This document shows positions 45,544 through 53,794 of a stretch of DNA of 64,000 bases, piece by piece (the stretch's first letter is position 1; every line of letters starts with the position of its first letter). Position numbers and translations under genes: made by a program. A model generated the notes under the pieces. That model was given only the letters and a program-made list of their open reading frames with translations, had not been told where the DNA came from and made no database searches. The stretch comes from Candidatus Heimdallarchaeota archaeon. Its GTDB lineage: Archaea; Asgardarchaeota; Heimdallarchaeia; JABLTI01. Location: positions 1 through 64,000 of the forward strand of contig JAHLVZ010000003.1 of NCBI GenBank assembly GCA_019058165.1. The letters run 5' to 3'.

Positions 45544-46056
45544 CTAAAATAATGTATTTAGTTTTTCTATTAATTGTTGTGCAGTATCATATCCAATTAT
45601 TGTATCGGATCGTTTATTATCTAATTGCATTTCAGATAATTTTCCAGACCAACCAGTTTTTTTATACGAGAAGAGAGGTTTCCCCAATTGCCAGGCAAAA
45701 GCGATTTCGCTTAGGGTTCCTGACCCCCCACCAATTGCAGCAATCGCATCACCAGAAGCTGTTATAATCTGATTTCTCGCATAATGAATACCCGTAGCAA
45801 TTACTATATCACAGAATTCATTCGCATCATTTGATTCAAGTGACGCGATGACTCCTATAGTATCACCTTCTTTATACTTGTTAGAGGATCTAGCGCCTTT
45901 ACAAACTGCTTCCATGACTCCACCATAACCACCACATAAAATCCTATAACCATTATCAATTAGCAATTTACCAATGGTTAAGGCTATAGCTCTGTCTTCG
46001 TCCAAAGCTGTTTGGGCACTCCCACCGATTATAGAAATTATTTTACGACGACCCAT
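45544..46056 (-). CDS. LOG-like / TIGR00725-type Rossmann protein
   Basis: 170 residues from ATG 46056 (MGRRKIISIIGGS); an upstream ATG at 46086 would add ten. Motifs GGYGGVMEAVCKGA and IGGGSGTLSEIAFAWQLGKP match the LOG/YvdD-like family that binds nucleotides, some members of which hydrolyse cytokinin riboside monophosphates. The classic PGGxGTxxE appears here as GGGSGTLSE, as in TIGR00725. The physiological substrate is unknown. Confidence 0.85.
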   Translation of the reverse strand: MGRRKIISIIGGSAQTALDEDRAIALTIGKLLIDNGYRILCGGYGGVMEAVCKGARSSNKYKEGDTIGVIASLESNDANEFCDIVIATGIHYARNQIITASGDAIAAIGGGSGTLSEIAFAWQLGKPLFSYKKTGWSGKLSEMQLDNKRSDTIIGYDTAQQLIEKLNTLF

Positions 46057-46086
46057 AGAAATCAACCATATGTGTCTAATGCACAT

Positions 46087-46424
46087 CAGATATTAAAATA
46101 GTTAGTGCTAAAAATTATTCAGACGAATAGTTAATTAATAAAATAATTATCTAATAAAATATTTTAGAAATGTGTCAAATATTCGTCGATTTTTCGACGA
46201 AGATAGAAGTTGTATAAATCATTAGTTGAATTTTTATAATAATAAACAAACATCTAATTTATCAATAATATATGTAAAAATATTTAAGCAAAAATTATCG
46301 CTGGAAAAAAAATAATCCAAATTTACACAATTCGATAGACTTTAAACTGCAAATTACCATAAGTCATTATTGTCGAATAAATCCTCGACAAAAATGCTCT
46401 AATATTAACTGAGGGTTCCAATAT
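46087..46424. other. divergent intergenic region with hairpin repeat copy 3
   Basis: 338 AT-rich bases. TTCGTCGATTTTTCGACGAA lies at 46182-46201, identical to copy 1 over 20 bases. Near the right end, CTCGACAAAAATGCT (46384-46398) resembles CTCGACAAAAAAGCG at 36834-36848, upstream of the Rag-like gene. No ORF or RNA gene is visible. Confidence 0.5.
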
Positions 46425-46859
46425 TTGATCAGGAAAAGGAAACAATCTATCAGTCACAATAATCAAAATTCTAATGGACCATTTACACATCTTTCAGAAG
46501 ATTACCCCTCAGAAATTAGTGAATTGGTTTCTGAACTTATTTCCATGAGAGGAATTCTCAGATTAGATATCCTTACTATACAAGGTGAATTGATTTTCTG
46601 TTATAATCGCTGGGGAGATTCCGCTAAAACTCTAAATGAACATGATGCTTTAGAGTTACTCGAGAACCTTAAGAATCAATTACAGAAAGCCAATAAAAAA
46701 GAAATTAACCATTTCATTATTAGAGCTGAAGATGCTAATTATATTGCTTTTTCAAATAAAAAGATCTATCTCTTTCTACAATGCGATAAAAAATGCAGAT
46801 TACCATTTATTACTCTTAAAGCAAAAAGAATTGCTTCAGATATTTCATTGTTGCTTTAA
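46425..46859 (+). CDS. roadblock/LC7-like protein
   Basis: 144 residues from TTG 46425 (GAGGG upstream). A helix (EISELVSELISMRG) is followed by LRLDILTIQGELIFCYNRWGD, a helix pair, then NHFIIRAEDANYIAFSNKKIYLFLQC, matching roadblock strand order. The Rab-like GTPase gene follows 80 bases downstream in the same direction, as with the MglB/MglA pairs of bacteria. It may act as a GTPase-activating or scaffold partner. Confidence 0.6.
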   Translation: MIRKRKQSISHNNQNSNGPFTHLSEDYPSEISELVSELISMRGILRLDILTIQGELIFCYNRWGDSAKTLNEHDALELLENLKNQLQKANKKEINHFIIRAEDANYIAFSNKKIYLFLQCDKKCRLPFITLKAKRIASDISLLL

Positions 46860-46939
46860 TTTTTAGGTTATTTTTACTATCTTTGTCCAACATCTAATCA
46901 GACAAAGAAGTTAAAAATAAAGAGTTACTAAAATAAAAT

Positions 46940-47632
46940 ATGCCTTTCGCTAAGACCAACAATGCCAAGTCTACTATTACTAGAAAGACACTTGAAACAG
47001 GTTTACCTTTGGAAAGAGGTAAAAGTCATTTGGTTAAAATTTCAATCGCAGGCGTTGGTGGGGTAGGAAAAACTACTCTCTGTCAAAGAGCCATGGGCCA
47101 TATTTTAGACGATTTTTTTGACAACTACCGAATCACTATTGGAGTTCAATTCTTCACTCATAACATTGATACTGATTTTGGTAAAGTAGTAATGTCTGTT
47201 TGGGACCTGGCAGGTCAACCACAATTTAGACAAATTATGGACAGATTTCTATCTGGAAGTAAAGGCATCATTCTTGCTTATGATTGTACTAGGATTGATA
47301 CTTTCTTTTCTTTGTATCATGAATGGATTCCCTTAATTAGAGAGAACTGTGATGAAAATATTCCAATAGTTATAGTTTCCACTAAAAATGATCTCTTGGA
47401 TGAAAGGGAGATAGAACCTGAAGTGGTTACAGAGTTTATAGACTCGAGAGAGGATCATAATTTAAACATAATTGGTTTTATAGAGACTTCCTCAAAAAGC
47501 AATATTAATGTTCGTGAGACCTTTGAGTTTCTTTGTAAGAATATAGTTAACAAAGAAGTTCATAAATATTACAAACAAATAAGTGTTGAAAAAAGACGAA
47601 AAAAGAAAACGAAAGCTAACAAGTCTACCTAA
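46940..47632 (+). CDS. Rab/Ras-like small GTPase
   Basis: 230 residues. P-loop GVGGVGKTT (38-46), switch I with Thr in ITIGVQF, DLAGQPQF in switch II, TKNDLL in place of NKxD, and ETSSK as the G5 loop (Rab/Ras have ETSAK). All catalytic elements are present. An N-terminal extension of about 30 residues precedes the domain and the C-terminus is strongly basic (KRRKKKTKANK), without a prenylation Cys. The basic tail may bind membranes. The adjacent roadblock gene is a likely partner. Confidence 0.85.
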   Translation: MPFAKTNNAKSTITRKTLETGLPLERGKSHLVKISIAGVGGVGKTTLCQRAMGHILDDFFDNYRITIGVQFFTHNIDTDFGKVVMSVWDLAGQPQFRQIMDRFLSGSKGIILAYDCTRIDTFFSLYHEWIPLIRENCDENIPIVIVSTKNDLLDEREIEPEVVTEFIDSREDHNLNIIGFIETSSKSNINVRETFEFLCKNIVNKEVHKYYKQISVEKRRKKKTKANKST

Positions 47633-47636
47633 TTTT

Positions 47637-48305
47637 TCAAAGACATTTATTCATTGCTTTCTTAATGAGCTCTGCAAATTTCTTATAGAGAGAATCATAC
47701 AACTCAAATGTTTCGAGGCCAAATTGATTGTATTTTGTTGTTATATAGAGGTCTAGAATAAGATTGACTGTTTTAGTTTCACCTTGTTCGTTGATGTAAT
47801 GATGAAGGTTATATTTTATTTCGATTTTTTCATTCTCCGTTGCATTATCAGCTTTCAAATCACTTATTACACCTTTTAGAGTGTAAAGATCATCAACATG
47901 ATGCATTTTGGGTTCAATGTGAATTTCTTTTAGAATAAGATCTATTATTTCCGTTATAAATTTCTTAAAATCAGGTTCACATACTCTTGTCCTAAAGTAA
48001 TATGAATCAAGAATCGAATCTTTAAAAAATACTGGTAATTTTTCGCGCACATCTACGAGTATTTGTAATTCTGGTTTAAGTTTAAAAGACGCAAAATCAT
48101 CTAGCCAATTGTCTTTGATTTGATCAATTATGAATTGGTTGTTTTGTTCCAGAAAATGTTTATTCTGAATGCCATTTTGCAGGAATTTCAATATATAAGC
48201 GATATGAGCAGTATCTTCTTCTAATCTTGGAAAACAAAATAGTAAACATTTTTCGGATTGTAAATCAATTACATAATGATTCATTGGGGTAAAATATTCA
48301 TGCAA
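47637..48305 (-). CDS. hypothetical protein, operon partner of the Cys2-HisCys protein
   Basis: 222 residues, acidic and mostly helical in its second half. The N-terminus alternates strand-like segments (HYVIDLQSEKCLLFCFPRLEE), which might be a longin-like fold, but no motif supports this strongly. It follows the 339-residue gene by 9 bases in the same operon. The family was not recognised. Confidence 0.6.
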   Translation of the reverse strand: MHEYFTPMNHYVIDLQSEKCLLFCFPRLEEDTAHIAYILKFLQNGIQNKHFLEQNNQFIIDQIKDNWLDDFASFKLKPELQILVDVREKLPVFFKDSILDSYYFRTRVCEPDFKKFITEIIDLILKEIHIEPKMHHVDDLYTLKGVISDLKADNATENEKIEIKYNLHHYINEQGETKTVNLILDLYITTKYNQFGLETFELYDSLYKKFAELIKKAMNKCL

Positions 48306-48314
48306 TAACAGATT

Positions 48315-49334
48315 TTATCTTTCAGTGGCAATTAATTTTTTAATTCGATTTAGTATTTTTTCCTCTTTGAAATTATACGGCAAATCATCTTTTATCTCAT
48401 AGAAATAAACTTCAGGCAGAATAAAATCAAAAAACCATATTCTATTTGGCTTTACTTCCACAGCTTCTTGTGGTGAAATAATTTCATAATTACTTCTGTA
48501 ATAATGGGCAATAATGTGATTCAATTGTGCGGATAGTGCCACAACTAATTCTACAACCTCTTGAGGAACTTCTTCCAAAGTTAATGTTGAAAGATAAGAC
48601 TCTATCTCACTTATTTCCTCAACTAGGATAAACTCTTTTGTGATTTCTAAAACAGCATTTATTTCATTCTTAATTATATCCTCGAAGGATTCTATGTCAG
48701 AAACACCGTAGAGATAATTAAGTAGACTTAAAGCATAGCTATTTTCTTCTCCCCGGAAAATTTCTTTCTTAGAAAGATCAACAATTATTGAATTTTGATA
48801 ATATTTTGCTAAATCAGGTTTTGTTCCTATAATATCAGCAAGAGATTTTTCCTCTATCCAAGAATCACAACTATAATTTCTGTGCCTAGCGAATAATTCT
48901 AAACTATAAATTGAAGCTTCTACTTCGAGCTTATTCCCCACAACTACTACTTGTTGTCCCAAAATAATGCCATAAATTACTTTCGCTAAATCCTTATTGA
49001 ATATCTTTCTAAGAAAATTAAAGCCACCATACCTCTTCAAACTAGTTTTTTGAAACTCGTTGAAAATGTCGCTTTCTTGAATTCCTGCAATTGTTACAGG
49101 AGTAACGACCTTTTGTCTCAAGGCTAAATGATCATCGAAAAATAAGAGATAAGCTACTTGTTCCTCAGCACATTGATGTATAGCCACAATTCTAAAGATT
49201 CCACCAGAAGAATTCTCTTTCTGAGATTTTTTTATTGGAACTTCAATATTCTTTTGGCAAGTGTCACAATTTATCGAGTAAATATTGATGATATCATTAT
49301 GATTCTTCGAATTCCTCGTAAATCCCATATACAC
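48315..49334 (-). CDS. protein with N-terminal Cys2-HisCys module, possibly DENN-like
   Basis: 339 residues. Cys23, Cys26, His53 and Cys55 (CDTCQKNI...IHQC) form a putative zinc module similar in spacing and sequence to that at the C-terminus of the Rag-like protein at 35536-36765. Both modules are followed by a D-x-x-L-x-x-R phrase. Next comes VIYGIILGQQVVVVGNKLEV, which recalls the hydrophobic core strand of DENN/folliculin-type domains; this is only a visual hint. The C-terminal half is helical. It could be a GTPase regulator, but the family was not recognised. Confidence 0.6.
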   Translation of the reverse strand: MYMGFTRNSKNHNDIINIYSINCDTCQKNIEVPIKKSQKENSSGGIFRIVAIHQCAEEQVAYLLFFDDHLALRQKVVTPVTIAGIQESDIFNEFQKTSLKRYGGFNFLRKIFNKDLAKVIYGIILGQQVVVVGNKLEVEASIYSLELFARHRNYSCDSWIEEKSLADIIGTKPDLAKYYQNSIIVDLSKKEIFRGEENSYALSLLNYLYGVSDIESFEDIIKNEINAVLEITKEFILVEEISEIESYLSTLTLEEVPQEVVELVVALSAQLNHIIAHYYRSNYEIISPQEAVEVKPNRIWFFDFILPEVYFYEIKDDLPYNFKEEKILNRIKKLIATER

Positions 49335-49456
49335 ATAACCTTCGACTTGCTTTTGCTAACTACAATACAAAAATAAAATTAGTTTTAATACTATTTGATT
49401 AGAGCAAGCTTTAACAATTTTCCACTTAAAACAATTCTATTTGAGGGGATTAGAGT

Positions 49457-50323
49457 TTAATCGAATAATTCAGTTTGAATGTTTTTCCAAATGCTAATTA
49501 TTTCCTTTGAAACTGGATTCTCCTCTAATTCAAAAGTGCTTTTCCCTTGTATAATGCTTTTAGGAACTATCTTGTTAAAGGGTATTTTTCCAACAACTGT
49601 AATGTTGTTTTTCTTGCAAAATTGCATGATATTATTTGTATTTTTGATGTTTAAATCAAATTTGTTAATACAGACAACTGATTTTACTTTGAAGTGTTGC
49701 GCTACACCAAAAATTCGTTCTAAATCATGGATCCCACTTAAAGTAGGTTCAACAATTATGCAAGCCAAATCTACTCCTGTGATTGAAGCAATAACAGGGC
49801 ATCCTATCCCAGGGGAACCATCTACAATGACAAAATCTAACTTTTTTGTTTCAGCTATCTTTCTAGCTTTTTGTCTAATTTGATCAACAATTCTTCCCGA
49901 GGTTCCTTCTCCAATTGTCATTTCTGCGTGAACAAATGGTCCAAATCTTGTTTGTGATTCGAAAATTTTCGCTGACAGAATTGGTTCCATTGAAAGGGCT
50001 TTTTCTGGACAGATATGAACACATAATCCGCAGCCCTCACATTTAAAATAATTTATTTCATCAGCAGTTATTGCTTGGAACTCACATACTTCGCTGCATT
50101 TATTGCATTTAATGCATTTCTCTTCTTCTCTTTTTACTTTTTTAGAGATGTAGAGTTCCTCTTCAGAAATAATTGTTGGATGAAATATTAAATGTAAATC
50201 AGGGGCATCTACATCGGCATCAGCAAAAATAGCTTTATCTCGAGTCAAATATGCAAAACTAGCGGTAAGAGTAGTTTTACCAGTTCCCCCTTTACCACTA
50301 ATAACTGTTATTTGTTTAAACAT
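49457..50323 (-). CDS. MinD-superfamily ATPase with inserted ferredoxin domain
   Basis: 288 residues. The deviant Walker A GKGGTGKTT is near the N-terminus, and DGSPGIGCPVIASI is the Walker B/switch region. Between them lie two 4Fe-4S motifs (CIKCNKCSEVCEF, CEGCGLCVHICPEKA). The family often accompanies NifX-like proteins, is related to Mrp/NBP35 carriers, and may insert or carry iron-sulfur clusters. It is the second of a tandem pair one base apart and is last in the operon. Confidence 0.88.
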   Translation of the reverse strand: MFKQITVISGKGGTGKTTLTASFAYLTRDKAIFADADVDAPDLHLIFHPTIISEEELYISKKVKREEEKCIKCNKCSEVCEFQAITADEINYFKCEGCGLCVHICPEKALSMEPILSAKIFESQTRFGPFVHAEMTIGEGTSGRIVDQIRQKARKIAETKKLDFVIVDGSPGIGCPVIASITGVDLACIIVEPTLSGIHDLERIFGVAQHFKVKSVVCINKFDLNIKNTNNIMQFCKKNNITVVGKIPFNKIVPKSIIQGKSTFELEENPVSKEIISIWKNIQTELFD

Positions 50324-50324
50324 T

Positions 50325-51164
50325 TTATTTTACAAGCTCCTGAATTTTTGCATACAATTCTCTAAATTTCTTTTGCCATTCTTTGTCATGACTTGTTAAT
50401 GGGATGCCTTCAGAATACGCCTCAGCAATGGATCGATCAAATGGAACTTTCATGAGAATTGGGATGTTTTCATCCTTACAATATTCCTCTATTGGCTCTT
50501 CATATCCTAAACCGTATCTGTTGATTATAACTCCAGTTGGTAGTGCAAGTTTTTTAGCAACTTCAACTGCAATTCTTAGGTCCCATAAACCAAAAGGAGT
50601 TGGTTCAGTTACAAGCAGACAGAAATCAGTATCGGAAATAGTCTCAATTACCGGACAAGAAGTACCTGGAGGAGCATCCAAAATAACGGTCTTTGAGTTA
50701 TCAATGCAATCTTTCACTGCAGAAATTATTGGTATAGATCTTGGAGAACCAATTCTTAGTAACCCATTGACAAACAAAGTGTTTTCTTTCGCATCTCCGA
50801 TTTTAAGTACACCAATTTCTCTTTCGACCATTGAAATAGCGTTTTCTGGACATAATATTTTACAAGCATTACAGCTCATGCATAAATCTGCGAAAAAAAT
50901 TACATGATCAGGTAATTGAACAAGGGCATTAAATTCGCAGGCATCAGAACAAATACCACAGTTTGTACATTTAGTATTTTCAATTAATGGAACATTAACT
51001 AATACTTTTTTTGTAGTATGAAACTTGGGTTTCAAAAAGATGTGGGCATTTGGTTCTTCGACATCACAATCCAGAAATTGACAATTTCTAAGAGAGAGTG
51101 CTAAGCTAGTAGCAATTATTGTTTTTCCAGTTCCCCCTTTACCACTAGCTATACTGATTTTCAT
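50325..51164 (-). CDS. MinD-superfamily ATPase with inserted ferredoxin domain
   Basis: 279 residues, paralogue of the following gene. Walker A reads GKGGTGKTI and the switch region DAPPGTSCPVIETI. The ferredoxin insert has CTNCGICSDACEF and CMSCNACKILCPENA. The two ATPases probably form a heterodimer. The NifX-like genes directly upstream suggest a role in metal-cluster handling. The start is ATG 51164. Confidence 0.88.
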   Translation of the reverse strand: MKISIASGKGGTGKTIIATSLALSLRNCQFLDCDVEEPNAHIFLKPKFHTTKKVLVNVPLIENTKCTNCGICSDACEFNALVQLPDHVIFFADLCMSCNACKILCPENAISMVEREIGVLKIGDAKENTLFVNGLLRIGSPRSIPIISAVKDCIDNSKTVILDAPPGTSCPVIETISDTDFCLLVTEPTPFGLWDLRIAVEVAKKLALPTGVIINRYGLGYEEPIEEYCKDENIPILMKVPFDRSIAEAYSEGIPLTSHDKEWQKKFRELYAKIQELVK

Positions 51165-51240
51165 TAGTAGATTATCATCTCTTTAATTTGTATCCTTAAA
51201 CGAATAATGAAATAGTAATAGCAATGATGTAGAAAGTTAA

Positions 51241-51612
51241 TCAATGATGTTTACTATCTGCACAAGCTTCACTTTCAGTTGCTTTTCGTAGTTCTTGCTT
51301 ATTAAAAACTTCAAGGGCATTTTTAACAGTAAGTTCTTCTGTAATGTAGACTTCTATGCCTAATTCTACAAATTTAGCTATTGCCTTACGTCCTAACGCT
51401 TTGCAAACAAGCACATTTGTTCCATTATTAACTACAAGAACTGGAGCGGATTGACGACCACCGAAATGCTCACCTGAATTATCTATGACTTTTAGTTCAT
51501 CCGTCTCAGAATCAATTATTGTAAATGTTGCTGCACGACCAAAATGGTCTGCCAGTTGGCTTTCTAAACCTTTAAGATCATTTGTTGGAAATGTTATTTT
51601 CATTTTTATCAC
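51241..51612 (-). CDS. NifX/dinitrogenase cofactor-like protein
   Basis: 123 residues; start at 51612 or ATG 51606 (MKITFPTN). It has the RNase-H-like fold of NifX/NafY: FPTNDLKGLESQLADHFGRAATFTIID, then VLVCKALGRKAIAKFVELGIEVY. The C-terminus is Cys/His-rich (CADSKHH), which may bind metal. No nitrogenase genes are visible; such proteins occur widely in anaerobes. It is in one operon with a second copy and the MinD-like ATPases. Confidence 0.85.
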   Translation of the reverse strand: MIKMKITFPTNDLKGLESQLADHFGRAATFTIIDSETDELKVIDNSGEHFGGRQSAPVLVVNNGTNVLVCKALGRKAIAKFVELGIEVYITEELTVKNALEVFNKQELRKATESEACADSKHH

Positions 51613-51675
51613 TCATGTTAATTATTTCTTATCTTTATTATATAGAAGTTTTTTAGACTAAATACTCCTTAACAT

Positions 51676-52059
51676 TCAAGAACGTCTACCACGACCAGAA
51701 CCTCGACCCATATGACCTGCGTTAGACGGTTGTGTCACTTCAATTAAATTTCCTTTCTTGAAAGCTTCTACTGCATTTTCTATTGTTCCTGAACTTGTAT
51801 ACATTCTGATATTCGCTACACTTAACACTTGAAAAGCATTGGGGCCAATGTTCCCAGAAATTATAGCAGACACACCGAATTTTAATAGATCTTGAGCGGC
51901 TTTTGTTCCAGCTCCATGACCCACAAATTGAGCACCATTCTCATGAACAGCTAAAGACATTTCGGAAATCTCAATAATTATGAAATTCTTACATCGACCA
52001 AAACGAGGGTCAACTGCGGATTGTAAATTATCACCACTAGAAGATATTGCAATTTTCAT
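51676..52059 (-). CDS. NifX/dinitrogenase cofactor-like protein
   Basis: 127 residues: IAISSSGDNLQSAVDPRFGRCKNFIIIE and AAQDLLKFGVSAIISGNIGPNAFQVL are the family hallmarks. The tail is Gly/Arg-rich (GRGSGRGRRS), like its operon neighbour. It shares only distant similarity with the next copy. A role in iron-sulfur or molybdenum cofactor trafficking is inferred from family and context. Confidence 0.85.
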   Translation of the reverse strand: MKIAISSSGDNLQSAVDPRFGRCKNFIIIEISEMSLAVHENGAQFVGHGAGTKAAQDLLKFGVSAIISGNIGPNAFQVLSVANIRMYTSSGTIENAVEAFKKGNLIEVTQPSNAGHMGRGSGRGRRS

Positions 52060-52084
52060 TATGAAGCACCAAATCTTAGTTACT

Positions 52085-52408
52085 TTATCTTAACTCTTTT
52101 GATCTTCTTTTAAGATCTTTAAGTTCATCTTCGAGGAACCTAATTTGATCAGAAATTAAGTTTTTCTCATGGTCAGGATTTTTATCAAAATCTCCAAAAG
52201 TATTTGCCAAACCCGGATTTTTTGCAGCAAAATCTTTTAGAAATTCATCAAATTTACCAATTCGTTGCAGATATTCTGCACAAGGACCGAGTCCTCGTCC
52301 ACTTCTTCCGCCTTGCATAGCACCAAATCTTATCCAACCTGGTACTCCCGTTAATTCATACATTCTTCTATGTCTACCTCTATCAGAGGATCTTCCACGA
52401 CTACTCAT
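52085..52408 (-). CDS. small Gly/Arg-rich protein, DUF5320-like
   Basis: 107 residues from ATG 52408 (MSSRGRSSDRG), preceded by GGTGA. The in-frame extension to 52489 runs through an operator-like palindrome and is unlikely. The pattern TGVPGWIRFG...GRGLGPCAEYLQ followed by a coiled coil (FLEDELKDLKRRSKEL) fits DUF5320 proteins, which commonly accompany NifX-like genes. The function of the family is unknown. Confidence 0.75.
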   Translation of the reverse strand: MSSRGRSSDRGRHRRMYELTGVPGWIRFGAMQGGRSGRGLGPCAEYLQRIGKFDEFLKDFAAKNPGLANTFGDFDKNPDHEKNLISDQIRFLEDELKDLKRRSKELR

Positions 52409-52422
52409 AAATTTCACCTTTT

Positions 52423-52448
52423 TATTTATGTGCATTAGCACATAAATA
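52423..52448. promoter_or_regulatory. 11-base-arm palindrome between divergent metal-cofactor genes
   Basis: TATTTATGTGC and GCACATAAATA pair perfectly around ATTA, 15 bases before the DUF5320-like start. A related half-site (ATATGCACA) lies near 52482-52490. The divergent gene encodes a DUF134 helix-turn-helix protein, so an autoregulated operator is likely but not shown. Confidence 0.6.
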
Positions 52449-52550
52449 GATAAGTTTTTCACTATAAAAATCTTTATGTTCATATGCACAAAAATAGTTT
52501 AGTTTATAAAATATAAAACTTATAAAACAAGAGGTTAGTATTGACACAAG

Positions 52551-52925
52551 GTGCAGAACATGAGAATGTATCGTCGCAGAGGAGGAGGAAGAGGAGGTAG
52601 AAGAAGAAAATCCTTAGGTGATTCAGAGAGTGAACTTCAATTACGAGGAAGACCACTAAAAGAAATTGTAATAGAAGATTATCCTGAGATCACAAAGATT
52701 ACTCCACATCCAACTCTTTCAGAAAATCAGCTGACTTTAACTATTGCTGAATATGAAGCAATGAGATTAATTGATTTAAAGGGATTAAATCAAGAAGAAG
52801 CTGGGTTATTAATGAATGTTTCAAGAGGCACTATTTGGAGATTATTAGATTCTGGGAGAGAGAAAATTATGAAAATGCTTTCTGAGGGCATGGAAATAGT
52901 TATTGAAAAACAAGAAAAAATATAA
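52551..52925 (+). CDS. DUF134-family helix-turn-helix protein
   Basis: 124 residues from GTG 52551 (ATG at 52560 also possible). The Arg/Gly-rich N-terminus is followed by LRGRPLKEIVIEDYPEITKI and a helix-turn-helix (LTIAEYEAMRLIDLKGLNQE, EAGLLMNVSRGTIWRLLDSG), the typical DUF134 layout. Its place opposite the NifX/MinD operon and next to a palindrome suggests that it regulates that operon. Confidence 0.88.
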   Translation: MQNMRMYRRRGGGRGGRRRKSLGDSESELQLRGRPLKEIVIEDYPEITKITPHPTLSENQLTLTIAEYEAMRLIDLKGLNQEEAGLLMNVSRGTIWRLLDSGREKIMKMLSEGMEIVIEKQEKI

Positions 52926-52935
52926 TTAAGTAAAA

Positions 52936-53790
52936 TTGTATTTACACCCTCAAACAAAGTATCATTGGATGTTTACTGAAAAGAATATACCAGAGAGAAG
53001 AAATTTGACCTCTAAGGAAAAGGAACCGAAGATTACTGAAGAAATGCTTAGCTCAATTAAAGAGCTCATAGGTAATCGAGATGAAGTTAGCTTAGAGTGG
53101 ATAAAAACGGTCACTCAGTTACCCGTCGGAGCAATTTCTCGTGTTGTAATACAAAAGCTTGGAATGGTAGTATTAGAAGGTACAGTTTATTCAAAACCCA
53201 AAGCTGAAAGAAAACTAGCACAAATGCAGCAAGATGCACAAGCAGTCGTTGATCGAGAAGAGTTTAGAAAAGGACCAGTTAATATTGACATGAAAAGCTT
53301 ACGAGAAAAACTGTGGACTGTTATGTTGAATGAAAAAATAATGGGGCAAGAAAGGCATCAATACTGTCCTATCTGGATTTTCTTAGAACAAGATAGTAGT
53401 AGTTCCATAATTTTAAGGTATGACTGGATTATTAGACTTGATGAAATCATAGCTAAGAAAGGATTCCAGAATTTACGAGTTATTGAAGTTGAAAGTTTAG
53501 AAAATGAATTCGGGGAAAACTACAAAGGTAAAGCTCGAGTTGTTTTTGCACGAACATTTCCTAGAGATTCACTCTTAGCAAAAAACAAACCTGTTTGGGT
53601 TATGTTTCTAGTTTCTACTATCGAAGGAGGAGTAAAATTAGAAGGTTTAAACATGACCAATGTACTTACTCTTTCCACAAAATTTAGATCCAGAGAAAGA
53701 GCTTATGCTGCTTTAAGCATGTACATTGAATTAGTTAATTTTTTAGTTAGTGATCCAACAATATTTGAAGAGGTTATTGTTGGGTTTTAA
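52936..53790 (+). CDS. hypothetical protein with winged-helix-like N-terminus
   Basis: 284 residues from TTG 52936; ATG 52972 is an alternative start. Residues of about 45-85 (EVSLEWIKTVTQLPVGAISR, VVIQKLGMVVLEGTVY) look like a PCI or winged-helix segment. A coiled stretch and a mixed alpha/beta C-terminal domain follow, with WIFLEQDSSSSIILRYDWII near the centre. It lies 10 bases after the DUF134 gene, so they may be co-transcribed. The family was not recognised. Confidence 0.65.
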   Translation: MYLHPQTKYHWMFTEKNIPERRNLTSKEKEPKITEEMLSSIKELIGNRDEVSLEWIKTVTQLPVGAISRVVIQKLGMVVLEGTVYSKPKAERKLAQMQQDAQAVVDREEFRKGPVNIDMKSLREKLWTVMLNEKIMGQERHQYCPIWIFLEQDSSSSIILRYDWIIRLDEIIAKKGFQNLRVIEVESLENEFGENYKGKARVVFARTFPRDSLLAKNKPVWVMFLVSTIEGGVKLEGLNMTNVLTLSTKFRSRERAYAALSMYIELVNFLVSDPTIFEEVIVGF

Positions 53791-53794
53791 GAGC

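Noticed and set aside
51241-52059. NifX-like genes as evidence for nitrogen fixation
   Set aside because: No nifHDK, nifB or nifE/N is in the window, and NifX-like proteins are common in anaerobes that do not fix nitrogen.
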